In this document: positions 8,605-16,464 of the stretch, piece after piece | How positions within the stretch are numbered: the stretch's first letter is position 1 | How the letters are laid out: the number at the start of each line of letters is the position of its first letter | NCBI RefSeq assembly: GCF_014204525.1 | Contig: NZ_JACHLP010000004.1 | Coordinates: 456,214 to 520,213, forward strand | Length of the DNA: 64,000 bases | From: Roseateles oligotrophus | GTDB taxonomy: Bacteria; Pseudomonadota; Gammaproteobacteria; Burkholderiales; Burkholderiaceae_C | Reading direction: 5' to 3' | Translations under genes and position numbers: made by a program | Notes under the pieces: model-generated | What the model was told of the DNA's origin: nothing | Database searches by the model: none | What the model saw: the letters and a program-made list of their open reading frames with translations, nothing else

Positions 8605-8631
8605 AAAAGGCCGGGCCATTCTCGCCCGGCC
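8605..8631 (-). terminator. Intrinsic terminator between exporter permease and response regulator
   Basis: On the minus strand GGCCGGGC-GAGAATG-GCCCGGCC followed by TTTTCC: perfect 8-bp GC stem, 7-nt loop, short U-run. It ends the adaptor-ATPase-permease transcript and lies directly before the regulator start. Confidence 0.75.
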
Positions 8632-8661
8632 CGGCCCTGGTTTTGTTTTGGGCCCCGGCCT

Positions 8662-11124
8662 TCAGGCACTGTTCAATGCCGCGCTGGGCAGGCGGCGCAG
8701 GGCCTGGCGGGCCGGCAGCCAGGTGGAGAACAAGACGAGGCCGCCGATCAGCACGCTCACCCCGCCCACGCCCCCGGCCAGCAGGGCCGCGGAGGCGGCG
8801 TCCTGGTTCAGGATCAAGGCCCCGGCCAGCAAGCCCAGCGGCAGGGCGCAGAGCAGCAGGCGCAGGGCTTGCGCCATCAGCAGGCCCATCATCTGGCCAT
8901 CGCTGGCGCCGACCGCGCGGCGCACGGCGATTTCCAGGCCGCGCAGCTGCACCGCCCGGCTGGTGACGCCGTAGATGCCGCTGACGGCCAGGCTCATGGT
9001 CATCAGGCCCAGGATCAGGCTCAGGGCCGACCTCACCTCCTCGCCGCCGTAGGCGATGCGTTGGCGCTCCTCCGCGCTATAGACCCGCTCCAGGGCCAGG
9101 GCGGGGTCGGCCTTGGCCACGGCGCGGGCCAGCAGCTCCCGGCTGGCCGGCGTGTCGCTCACACCGACCAGGCCGATATTGATGTCCGGCGAGGGGGCCT
9201 GGCTGAGGGGCCGATAGAGGTTGGCGGCCTGCAGGCTGCTCGGGGTGTTGGGGCCCTGCAGCAGATGCGCGCAGACGCCCACCACGGTCAGCCATTCGCT
9301 CTTGGGGTTTTTTGGGTCCAGCTTGACGCGCTTGCCCAGCACCGCATGCAGGTTAAGGCCGGGCCAGAACTGCGCCGCGAAATTGGCGTTGACCACCGCC
9401 ACCTTGAGGCCCTCGCTGCGGTCGGTGCTGCTGAATTCGCGGCCCGCGAGCAAGGGCACTTCCAGGGTCTTGAAATAGCCGCTGTTGACGCTGTAGTCGC
9501 CCGACACGGGGTAGCGCTCCTCGTTGATCTGCTGGCCCTCGGCCATGACCTCCTCGGTGGAGCGCATGCCGCCGCCGGGCAGGCTGGTGGCCAGCGCCAC
9601 GCCGCCGGCCTGCCCGTCCAGCTGTTCACGCAGGGCGGCTTCCAGCCGCGCCCATAGCTGGCCCAGCGCCGGCTCGGCCGCGGGCCCGCGATAGAGGGCC
9701 AAGCGCGGCCTGAGCTGGGCCGTCATCACCTCGTGGCTGCGCGCGCCAGTGCCGCCGTTCAGGCGCTGCTCCAGCTGCACGCTTTGCACGCCGGAGAGCA
9801 GCAGCAGCAGGCTGGACAGAGCGATTTGCAGCAAGACCAGGGCGCGGCTGGCGCGGCCGGCCTGGCGGCTATTGCCGCCGCGGCCATCGCGCAGCACGGC
9901 GGCCACATCGAGCGCCGAAGCCCGCCAGGCCGGCAGCCAGGCGGTCAGCAGGGCGACGGCCAAGCACAGGCCCAGGCCGCAGGCCACGGCGGCCGGGCTG
10001 AGCTGGATCTGGATCCAGAAGGGCATGCGGCCATCGGCCGTGGCGGACACGGCCTGCTGCGTCGCATTCAGCGCCCAGGCGGCGAAGAAGAGGCCGATCA
10101 AGCCCGCCGCAGCGCACAGCAGCAAGGCCTCCAGCAAGAGGCGCCAGATCAGCCGCGCCCTGGGGGCGCCCAGGGCGGCGCGCACGGCGATTTCCTGGCG
10201 GCGTTCATTGGCCCGGGCCAGCAGCAGATTGCCGGTGTTGATGCAGACCAGGCTCAGCAGCAGGGCCGCCGCCGTGCTCAGGCCCAGAGAGATGAGTTCC
10301 AGATCGGGCATGCCCCAGGCGGCATAGGGCAGGGCGATGGCGCCAACCGGCTTGTTATTGGCCGGAAAGCTCTGCGCCAGCCGGGCGGCGACCTGGTCCA
10401 AGCCGGCCTGTGCCTCGGCGGGGCTGACCCCGGCTTTCAGCCGCCCCAGCACCATCACATGCTGAGCTGTGCCCATGCTCAGGCCTGGGCCGCGGCTGAG
10501 CGTTCCGGTGGGTGGGCGAAAGGGCAGCCAGACCTGCTGAGTCATGGGGAAGCGCAGGGCCGCGGGCAGCACGCCGACGATCTCGGTGTCCACCCCGTTG
10601 ACCAAGATGTGGCTGCCAATCACCTTGGGATCGGCGGCCAGGAAATTGCGCCAGACCTCGGCACCGATGACCACCACGGGCGCGGCGCCGGCCTGCTCGT
10701 CGCTGGCCTGCAGCTGGCGGCCGAGCTGGGGCCGGGCGGCCTCGCCCAGCCAGGGCCACAGGCCCGCAGGCAGATAGGCGGCGTTGAAATTGGCCGGGTA
10801 GTTGCGGCTGCCGCCCAGGGTGATGGTGGCGGTCTGCAAGGCGTGCAAGGCTTCCCAGCCGCGGTCGCTGGCCGTGCCGGCGTATTCCAGGTAGTCCAGG
10901 TAATGCACGCTATTGGCCTGGGTGCGCTCGGCCTCGCGGGTGGCCTCGACGGCGCGCAGGCGTTCCGGCTCGGGGAAGGGGATGTGGCCGTCCATGAAGC
11001 TGAAGTAGATGGCGGCGCTGTAGATGGCGAAGCCCAGGCCGCAGATCAGGCTCAGCAGGCTGAGCAAGCTGAAGCCGGGGGCGCGCAGCAGGGCGCGCAA
11101 GGCGTGTTGCAGGTCGTCGCGCAT
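8662..11124 (-). CDS. MacB/FtsX-type ABC transporter permease with duplicated domain
   Basis: 820 residues, no ATPase domain. An N-terminal transmembrane helix (FSLLSLLSLICGLGFAIYSAAIYF) precedes a large periplasmic MacB_PCD region. A block of three helices follows, containing SLVCINTGNLLLARANERRQEIAVRAALGAPR, then a second periplasmic domain and a final FtsX-type helix block with GLEIAVRRAVGAS. The tandem arrangement resembles orphan duplicated permeases (ADOP type). It should work as a mechanotransmission-type exporter with the ATPase encoded just upstream; the two genes overlap in TGATG. Substrate unknown. Confidence 0.9.
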   Translation of the reverse strand: MRDDLQHALRALLRAPGFSLLSLLSLICGLGFAIYSAAIYFSFMDGHIPFPEPERLRAVEATREAERTQANSVHYLDYLEYAGTASDRGWEALHALQTATITLGGSRNYPANFNAAYLPAGLWPWLGEAARPQLGRQLQASDEQAGAAPVVVIGAEVWRNFLAADPKVIGSHILVNGVDTEIVGVLPAALRFPMTQQVWLPFRPPTGTLSRGPGLSMGTAQHVMVLGRLKAGVSPAEAQAGLDQVAARLAQSFPANNKPVGAIALPYAAWGMPDLELISLGLSTAAALLLSLVCINTGNLLLARANERRQEIAVRAALGAPRARLIWRLLLEALLLCAAAGLIGLFFAAWALNATQQAVSATADGRMPFWIQIQLSPAAVACGLGLCLAVALLTAWLPAWRASALDVAAVLRDGRGGNSRQAGRASRALVLLQIALSSLLLLLSGVQSVQLEQRLNGGTGARSHEVMTAQLRPRLALYRGPAAEPALGQLWARLEAALREQLDGQAGGVALATSLPGGGMRSTEEVMAEGQQINEERYPVSGDYSVNSGYFKTLEVPLLAGREFSSTDRSEGLKVAVVNANFAAQFWPGLNLHAVLGKRVKLDPKNPKSEWLTVVGVCAHLLQGPNTPSSLQAANLYRPLSQAPSPDINIGLVGVSDTPASRELLARAVAKADPALALERVYSAEERQRIAYGGEEVRSALSLILGLMTMSLAVSGIYGVTSRAVQLRGLEIAVRRAVGASDGQMMGLLMAQALRLLLCALPLGLLAGALILNQDAASAALLAGGVGGVSVLIGGLVLFSTWLPARQALRRLPSAALNSA

Positions 11125-11876
11125 CAGATCACCTCGGCCGCCTGGCCGCTCATTTGCGGCGCGGCCCGGTCCGCCGTGGGCAGGTCGGCGACGATATGGC
11201 CGTCGTAGAGGCTGATGCTGCGCTGGGCCATGGCGGCAAAGCGCGGCTCGTGGGTGACCATGCAGAGCGTGGCGCCGGCGGCATGCACGTCCTTCAGCAG
11301 CTGCATCACCAGTTCGGCATTGCGGGAGTCCAGATTGCCGGTGGGCTCGTCGGCCAGGATCAGGCTGGGCCGGCCCACCAGGGCGCGGGCAATCGCCACC
11401 CGCTGCTGTTGGCCGCCGGAGAGCTGGTTGGGGTAGTGGCGGGCGCGGTGGCTCATGTCCACCTGGGCCAGCACCTCGGCCACGCGGCTGCGGCGCTGGG
11501 CGCGGCTCATCTCCTTGCGGTAGCTCAGCGGCAGGGCGACGTTCTCCTCCACCGTCAGCTCGGCAATCAGATTGAAGGCCTGGAACACAAAGCCGATGCT
11601 GCGATTGCGCAGCAGGGCGCGGGCGCGATTGTCCAGGCGCTCGACCCGCTGGCCGTCCAGCTCATAGCTGCCGGCGCTGGGGCTGTCCAGCAGGCCCAGA
11701 ATGGCCAGCAGGCTGGACTTGCCGCAGCCCGAGGGGCCGCTGACGGCCAGGAACTCGCCGCGGCGTATCTGCAGCTGGATCTCGTCCAGCGCGCGGGTTT
11801 CCAGCTCATCGCTGAGAAAGCTTTTTTGTATGCCTTGCAGGCGGATCAGGATGGGGTCGCTGTTCTGGCTACTCAT
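11124..11876 (-). CDS. ABC transporter ATP-binding protein (MacB/LolD type)
   Basis: 250 residues with Walker [11 protein letters not shown]-loop GFVFQAFNL, signature [15 protein letters not shown], Walker [14 protein letters not shown] and H-loop VTHEP. The DEPTGNLDS form is typical of the LolD/MacB/FtsE group. Start choice: ATG 11876 lies 6 nt after a strong GAGGAG; the in-frame ATG at 11882 would touch that Shine-Dalgarno sequence directly. It powers the permease encoded next (TGATG overlap) and works with the adaptor encoded 53 bp upstream. Confidence 0.95.
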   Translation of the reverse strand: MSSQNSDPILIRLQGIQKSFLSDELETRALDEIQLQIRRGEFLAVSGPSGCGKSSLLAILGLLDSPSAGSYELDGQRVERLDNRARALLRNRSIGFVFQAFNLIAELTVEENVALPLSYRKEMSRAQRRSRVAEVLAQVDMSHRARHYPNQLSGGQQQRVAIARALVGRPSLILADEPTGNLDSRNAELVMQLLKDVHAAGATLCMVTHEPRFAAMAQRSISLYDGHIVADLPTADRAAPQMSGQAAEVI

Positions 11877-11929
11877 GCACATCTCCTCGGGTGGGTCAAT
11901 ATAGGTTGAAAGTTAGGGGGGTCGGGGGT

Positions 11930-13201
11930 TCAGCGCAGGCGCACACGCTGCGCTTCGCGCCAGGCGCTGGTGTCCGAGACCACCACCTGATCGCCCAGGC
12001 GCAGGCCCGACAGCAGGGCGATCCGGCCCACCGAGGCGGGGCCGAACTGCACCGGCACCCGCTCCAGCACGCCGTCCGCGCCCAGGCGGAAGACGCTGCC
12101 GCTGCTCAGGGCCTGGCTGAAGACGGGGCGTTGCAGCTGCAAGGTGTTGTCCAGGCGGCTGAGGGTGATGACGCCGTCCACGCCCAGATCGGGCCGGGCG
12201 CCGCGCGGCAGCGCGCCGCTGGGCTCGACGTCCACCAGCACCACGCCATTGCTGACCTTGGCCGCGACGCGGCTGACCCGGCCGCTGAGCTGGCCGTCGC
12301 TGCCGCCGCTGCGCAGATCGAGCCGGGCGGCCTGGCCCAGGGCGATATCGCGGGCCTGGGCCTCCTGCACCTGCAACTGGGCGTAGAGGGCGCCGGCCCG
12401 CGCCAGCTTGGCCAGATTGGCGCCGGCCGCCACGCTTTGGCCGGGCTGCAGATTGAGCTCCTGCACCACGCCTTCGTCCGGCGCCCGCACGCTGAGCGCG
12501 TCCAGCAAGTCCTGCGCTCTTTGCTGGCTTTGCTGCCAGCGGCTCAGGGCCGCGCGCTTGGCCTCCAGCTGGGCCTGCATGGCGGCGCGCTGCCGGCTCA
12601 GTTGCTCAAGTTCCAGCTGCAGGGTCTGGCGGGCTTGTTCAAGCGCGAAGCGGCTGCGCTCGAAGGCCAGCTTGGACACCATGCCGTCCTTCAGCAACTC
12701 CTGATCCGCCTCCCACTGCAGCTCGGCGCTGCGCAGGGCGAACTCGGCGCGCTGGGTGGCGGCGCGCTGGTTCAGGGCCTGGCTTTCCAGGCTCAGTTGG
12801 GTGGCACTCATCTCGGCCCGGGCCTGCACCCACTGGCCGTGGATTTCCTGCAAGGCCTGCTGCAGCTGCGGATTGCTGAGCTGTAGCAAGACCTGACCCT
12901 TGCGCACCGCCGTGCCCGCCTGCACCTCGACCCGCTCGACCCGGCCCTCGCTCTGCGCCGCAATCCAGCGCTGTTGGCTGGGCAGCAGCAGGCCGGCGGC
13001 GCGCACGTCCAGCTGCAGCGGCCCTTGTTCGACCGCGGCCAGCAGCACGCCTTGGCGGCTCACCGTCAACTCGCTAGGCCTGGCCTGCAGGCGCAGCGCG
13101 AGCAGGCCGGCCAGCAGGCCCAGCAGCAGGGCGGCCAGACCCAGGCGAGAGCCTTGCCGACGCAGGCGCTGCAGGGGTGTGAGGGCACGTTGAATGTCCA
13201 T
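11930..13201 (-). CDS. HlyD/MacA-type periplasmic adaptor (membrane fusion protein)
   Basis: 423 residues anchored by one N-terminal helix (LGLAALLLGLLAGLLALRL). Then come the first lipoyl half (GRVERVEVQAGTAVRKGQVLLQLS), a long Ala/Gln/Leu-rich coiled-coil hairpin (about residues 115-235), the second lipoyl half (APDEGVVQELNLQPGQSV), and beta-barrel and membrane-proximal domains. This is the layout of adaptors that bridge an inner-membrane transporter to a TolC-like channel, though no outer-membrane gene is nearby. ATG 13201 was chosen because the predicted sigma-54 start site (about 13227) leaves earlier ATGs (13237, 13261) off the transcript. No good Shine-Dalgarno sequence is visible. Confidence 0.92.
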   Translation of the reverse strand: MDIQRALTPLQRLRRQGSRLGLAALLLGLLAGLLALRLQARPSELTVSRQGVLLAAVEQGPLQLDVRAAGLLLPSQQRWIAAQSEGRVERVEVQAGTAVRKGQVLLQLSNPQLQQALQEIHGQWVQARAEMSATQLSLESQALNQRAATQRAEFALRSAELQWEADQELLKDGMVSKLAFERSRFALEQARQTLQLELEQLSRQRAAMQAQLEAKRAALSRWQQSQQRAQDLLDALSVRAPDEGVVQELNLQPGQSVAAGANLAKLARAGALYAQLQVQEAQARDIALGQAARLDLRSGGSDGQLSGRVSRVAAKVSNGVVLVDVEPSGALPRGARPDLGVDGVITLSRLDNTLQLQRPVFSQALSSGSVFRLGADGVLERVPVQFGPASVGRIALLSGLRLGDQVVVSDTSAWREAQRVRLR

Positions 13202-13237
13202 GGGAGGCGGGTTTGGCGGAGTCTTTGCCGCTTGCAT

Positions 13238-13253
13238 TGCAGGACTCGTGCCA
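13238..13253 (-). promoter_or_regulatory. Sigma-54 (-24/-12) promoter of the exporter operon
   Basis: Minus-strand TGGCACGAGTCCTGCA. It matches the consensus TGGCACG-N4-TTGCA with one mismatch (C for T) and exact GG-to-GC spacing. The -24 GG is at 13251-13252 and the -12 GC at 13239-13240, so transcription should start near 13227, about 26 nt before the adaptor ATG. Confidence 0.75.
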
Positions 13254-13346
13254 GCGGGCATGAATGCCACCAAGTGCTTGATTTCAGCGGGCGCTGACCC
13301 TGAGACGCGGGATTGATCCGGCGCAAGCAAGGGCCAGGAATTGCGG

Positions 13347-13379
13347 AATCGGGACCTGCGGGCGCAAATCGTCCCGATT
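13347..13379. promoter_or_regulatory. Inverted repeat, candidate enhancer (UAS) for the sigma-54 activator
   Basis: AATCGGGAC, 15-nt spacer, GTCCCGATT: perfect 9-bp arms. Its centre is about 136 bp upstream of the predicted sigma-54 start site, the usual range for NtrC-type enhancers. It also lies just upstream of the cupin gene start and could affect that gene instead or as well. Confidence 0.5.
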
Positions 13380-13402
13380 TCGGAACGGAGGAGCAGGCGA
13401 CA

Positions 13403-14527
13403 ATGCCGGCCATGGACATCACTGCAAAACTGCCGCTGCTGGGCGGCCTCAGCCCCGAACAATTCATGCGCAGCCACTGGCAGAAAAAGCCCTTGCTGGT
13501 GCGCCAGGCCTTGCCGGGCATACGTCCGCCGGCCTCGCGCAGCGAGCTCGCTGCCCTGGCCGCCAGCGAGGACGCGGAGTCGCGCCTGGTCAGCGCTTTT
13601 GATGGCCGCTGGGCCTTGCGCAAAGGCCCGATTGCCAAACTGCCGCCTTTTTCAAAACCGGGCTGGACCCTGCTGGTCCAGGGCCTGGAGCAGCATGTGC
13701 CGGCGGCTTACGAGCTGCTCAGCCAGTTCCGCTTCGTGCCCGAGGCGCGGCTGGATGATTTGATGATTTCCTACGCCAGCGATGGCGGCGGCGTGGGCCC
13801 GCATTTCGATTCTTACGACGTCTTCCTGATCCAGGTCCATGGCCAGCGCCGCTGGCGCATCGGCCAGCAGAAGAACGCCCAGCTGCGCGACGATGTGCCG
13901 CTGAAGATCATCGCTAACTTCGAACCTGAGCGGGAGCATGTGCTGGAGCCGGGCGATATGTTGTATCTGCCGCCGGGCTGGGCGCACGACGGCGTGGCCA
14001 TTGGCGAATGCATGACTTGCTCAGTGGGCTTCCGCACGCCCTGGCGCGCCGAGCTGGCCAAGGACTTGCTGAGCCGTCTGATGGACGACGAGGACAGGCA
14101 TTACGTCAACAAAATGTATGCCGACCCCAGGCAGCCGGCCACCACCACGCCGGGCCTGATGCCGCAGCAATTGCTGGACTTTGCCCGCGATGCCGCCGAG
14201 CGCGCCCTGCGTGAGCCGCTGGCGCTGGAGCGGGCCCTGGGCGAGGCGATGACCGAGCCCAAGCCCCATGTCTGGTTCGACGCCGGCCTGCCGCTGCCGG
14301 CCGGCCGCGCGGCCGTGCTGGACCGCCGCAGCCGCATGCTGTACGACGCCGCCCATATCTTCATCAACGGCGAGTCCTTCCGCGCCGCCGGCCGCGATGC
14401 CAAGCTGATGCGCGAGTTCGCCGACCACAGGGCGCTGACGGCCAAGCAGGTGGCGCAACTGTCCGAAGGCGCGCGGGACTTGCTGGACCAGTGGGCCGAG
14501 GACGGCTGGGTCCGGCTGGCCGACTGA
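13403..14527 (+). CDS. JmjC-like cupin, ribosomal protein uL16 (L16) arginine 3-hydroxylase family
   Basis: 374 residues resembling YcfD/RoxA, 2-oxoglutarate- and Fe(II)-dependent oxygenases that hydroxylate an Arg of ribosomal protein L16. The N-terminus has the LGGLSPEQFMRSHWQKKPLLVRQA pattern of the cupin-4 family. The metal triad is His and Asp in GPHFDSYDVF and the distal His in PPGWAHDGVA. A C-terminal winged-helix-like domain follows (residues about 290-374). ATG 13403 is preceded by GGAGGAG at 9 nt; ATG 13412 (MDITAKL) is also possible, since GACAAT at 13399-13404 could be a -10 box for a leaderless start there. Confidence 0.88.
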   Translation: MPAMDITAKLPLLGGLSPEQFMRSHWQKKPLLVRQALPGIRPPASRSELAALAASEDAESRLVSAFDGRWALRKGPIAKLPPFSKPGWTLLVQGLEQHVPAAYELLSQFRFVPEARLDDLMISYASDGGGVGPHFDSYDVFLIQVHGQRRWRIGQQKNAQLRDDVPLKIIANFEPEREHVLEPGDMLYLPPGWAHDGVAIGECMTCSVGFRTPWRAELAKDLLSRLMDDEDRHYVNKMYADPRQPATTTPGLMPQQLLDFARDAAERALREPLALERALGEAMTEPKPHVWFDAGLPLPAGRAAVLDRRSRMLYDAAHIFINGESFRAAGRDAKLMREFADHRALTAKQVAQLSEGARDLLDQWAEDGWVRLAD

Positions 14528-14549
14528 GGGCTTGAGGGGGCTTGCAGCC

Positions 14550-15086
14550 ATGGCGCCAGAACCTGACGCATGCTGTCCGCCCGGCTTGAGCCTGGGCGTG
14601 TTTGAGGGCCGCCAGGCCTTTGCCGCTGCCATCGGCCAAGCCCTGGCCTGGGCCCTGGCGCAAGACTGCCGGGATCTGCGCTGCATGGATGCGAGCTTTG
14701 TCGACTGGCCCTTGTCCGAGCCCGCCTTGCTGGCCGATCTGCAGGCCTGGGCCAAGCCTGGCCGGCGCCTGCTCTTGCTGGCCCGGCAGTACGAGGACTT
14801 GCGCCGCCGCCACCCACGCTTTGTGCAGTGGCGCGGCCGCTACGGCCACTGCGTGCAAGCGCGTGCTTTTGACGAGGATTGGCAGCCCTTGGGCCAGGGC
14901 GCGCCCGAGGCCTTGCTGTGGGCCAAGGGGCGCTCGGCCACCCTCAGCCTGCGCCTGCTGGACAAACTGCATTGGCGTGGGGTTTTGTCCTTGAGCCCGC
15001 TCGATGCTGTGTCGCTGCGCGAACAGATTGATGCAAGCTTGCAACGGTCTTACGAATCATTTGCTAGCACGACATTGGGTCTATAA
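14550..15086 (+). CDS. Hypothetical protein downstream of the uL16 hydroxylase gene
   Basis: 178 residues, not assigned to a named family. It is soluble, Arg/Trp/Leu-rich, without signal peptide or membrane helix. Visible features are LLLLARQYEDLRRRHPRFVQWRGRYGHCVQARAFDEDWQPLG in compressed form (a basic central patch) and a C-terminal segment SLREQIDASLQRSYESF. ATG 14550 is chosen because GAGGGGG lies 9 nt upstream; a TTG at 14532 has no such support. It lies 22 bp after the cupin gene and is probably cotranscribed, so a link to that oxygenase is possible but unproven. Confidence 0.7.
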   Translation: MAPEPDACCPPGLSLGVFEGRQAFAAAIGQALAWALAQDCRDLRCMDASFVDWPLSEPALLADLQAWAKPGRRLLLLARQYEDLRRRHPRFVQWRGRYGHCVQARAFDEDWQPLGQGAPEALLWAKGRSATLSLRLLDKLHWRGVLSLSPLDAVSLREQIDASLQRSYESFASTTLGL

Positions 15087-15273
15087 GGCTGGACAAAATC
15101 ACCGGTTATACTTATTGACTAGGCGGTGGAAGCGCTCGAGGTTTCCTCGTCTTAAGACGTCGAGGTTCGCAAAAAGTCAGGTTTGGGGAGTTTCCCGGGA
15201 TTTGAAACTGTTGTGATGCTTCAAAAAATTACCGGTAATTGCATCGTCGTTTAAACGAATTTTGAGGACAAGT
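15087..15273 (+). promoter_or_regulatory. AT-rich leader of the Ala-rich lipoprotein gene
   Basis: 187 bp, clearly more AT-rich than the surroundings. It holds a perfect 10-bp palindrome GTCTTAAGAC (about 15150-15159) flanked by CCTC and GAGG, a TTGAAA at 15202-15207 as a possible -35 with AAAATT 17 bp later, and TGAGGA as Shine-Dalgarno before ATG 15274. Promoter assignment is tentative. Confidence 0.4.
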
Positions 15274-15519
15274 ATGAACAAGTCGATCCTGTTGGCTACC
15301 CTGTTGGCTGCTGTTGCCCTGACCGCTTGCGGCAAGAAGGAAGAAGCCGCTGTTGTGGCTCCCGTCGCTGAAGCCGCTTCGGCTGCCGCCAGCGCTGTTG
15401 ACTCGGCTGCTTCGGCTGCCGCTTCCGCAGTGGCCACCGGCGCTGCCGACGCAGCTTCGGCTGTCGGCGCTGCTGCTGCTGACGCAGCTGCTTCGGCTGT
15501 TGACGCCATCAAGAAGTAA
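15274..15519 (+). CDS. Small alanine-rich lipoprotein
   Basis: 81 residues: signal peptide MNKSILLATLLAAVALTAC with lipobox LTAC, then a mature chain of about 60 residues made almost only of Ala, Ser, Val and Asp (repeated ASAVDSAASAA-like units) ending in AIKK. The repeats would form one long amphipathic helix, reminiscent of Lpp-type proteins, but there is no recognisable family. The gene prefers GCT for alanine where neighbours use GCC, which suggests strong expression. It is monocistronic, with an AT-rich leader, a clear Shine-Dalgarno sequence and a strong terminator. ATG 15274 is preferred over 15262. Confidence 0.75.
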   Translation: MNKSILLATLLAAVALTACGKKEEAAVVAPVAEAASAAASAVDSAASAAASAVATGAADAASAVGAAAADAAASAVDAIKK

Positions 15520-15544
15520 TCGAATCTTTTCGATTCTCTGAAAG

Positions 15545-15576
15545 AACCGCCCGGTGCGAACCAGGCGGTTTTTTTA
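15545..15576 (+). terminator. Intrinsic terminator of the Ala-rich lipoprotein gene
   Basis: AACCGCC, 12-nt loop, GGCGGTT followed by a run of T. It lies 26 bp after the stop codon. Confidence 0.85.
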
Positions 15577-15601
15577 CGTCTGCTGTTTTCTCGCCTGTGG
15601 T

Positions 15602-16381
15602 TTAGCGCAGTGAGAACCAGTCGGTTCCCAGGCTTTGGCTGGCCACCGGGATGTCCTCGATCCGGCGATCCAGGGCCGCGGCCAAGGCCTGTGCGGCCAG
15701 CTCGGGGCGGTTGTTGCGCTCGCTCAGATGGGCGGCCACCACCACACCCAATTCGGCATGCAGGCACTGGCGCAGCAAGTCGGCCGAGTGCTGGTTGCAC
15801 AAATGGCCGTGGCTGCCCAGGATGCGGCGTTTGAGGCTGGCGGGATAGCTGGAGTTGCGCAGCAAGTCCTCGTCGTGATTGCATTCCAGCAGCAGGGCAT
15901 GGCAGCCCTGCAGGGCTTCAATGACCGAGGGCGTGGCGCAGCCCAGATCGGTCAGCAGGCCCAGATGGTGCAGGCCATCGTGGCAGCGTAGATGCAGGGG
16001 TTCGCGGGCGTCGTGCGGCACGGCAAAGGGCTGCAGGGCCAGATCGCCCAGGTCGATGAAGTCGCCGTCGCGGACCAGGTGCAGCAGCCTGGGGTCGAAG
16101 TCCTCGTGGCCTATGGCCTTCCAGGTGCCGCGGCTGGTCCATAGCGGTATTTGAAAGCGCTGGCAGAGATTGAGCACGCAGCCCACATGGTCGCCATGCT
16201 CGTGCGTGATGAAGACGGCGCCGAGCTGCTCGGGCGAGCTGCCGGCGCGCTGCAGGCGCTTGCCGAGCTCGCGCAGGCTGAAGCCGCAGTCCAGCAGCAG
16301 CTGGGTGCTGGTGATGCCCTGGCTGGCCTCGATCAGCGTGGCATTGCCGCCACTGCCGCTGCCCAGGCTGCAAAAACGCAT
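15602..16381 (-). CDS. MBL-fold metallo-hydrolase (YycJ/WalJ-like)
   Basis: 259 residues of the metallo-beta-lactamase fold. The N-terminus MRFCSLGSGSGGNATLIE and metal motif THEHGDHVG are clear; further ligands are expected in LLECNHDED and GSHGHLCNQH. Proteins of this type include nuclease-like YycJ; the substrate here is unknown. ATG 16381 is the family-like start; an upstream ATG at 16420 would place the start inside the bamC terminator hairpin. It is the last gene after dapA and bamC on the minus strand, but is separated from bamC by that terminator. Confidence 0.85.
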   Translation of the reverse strand: MRFCSLGSGSGGNATLIEASQGITSTQLLLDCGFSLRELGKRLQRAGSSPEQLGAVFITHEHGDHVGCVLNLCQRFQIPLWTSRGTWKAIGHEDFDPRLLHLVRDGDFIDLGDLALQPFAVPHDAREPLHLRCHDGLHHLGLLTDLGCATPSVIEALQGCHALLLECNHDEDLLRNSSYPASLKRRILGSHGHLCNQHSADLLRQCLHAELGVVVAAHLSERNNRPELAAQALAAALDRRIEDIPVASQSLGTDWFSLR

Positions 16382-16409
16382 GGGGTTTTTCCGTCCGCTG
16401 TCTTGAATG

Positions 16410-16439
16410 AAAAACGCCACCGGCCCGGAGGCGGTGGCG
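16410..16439 (-). terminator. Intrinsic terminator after bamC
   Basis: Minus-strand CGCCACCG, 9-nt loop, CGGTGGCG then TTTTTC. It lies between bamC and the MBL gene, 29 bp upstream of the MBL start. Confidence 0.75.
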
Positions 16440-16464
16440 TGTTCTTGCCTCTGAACGATTCAGA

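Noticed and set aside
9733..11208. Plus-strand open frame opposite the ABC permease
   Set aside because: Gln/Ala/Gly low-complexity shadow of a real permease gene.
15177..15884. Minus-strand open frame across the Ala-rich lipoprotein
   Set aside because: Crosses the terminator and part of the MBL gene; the Ala-rich part is just the complement of the GCT/GCA repeats.
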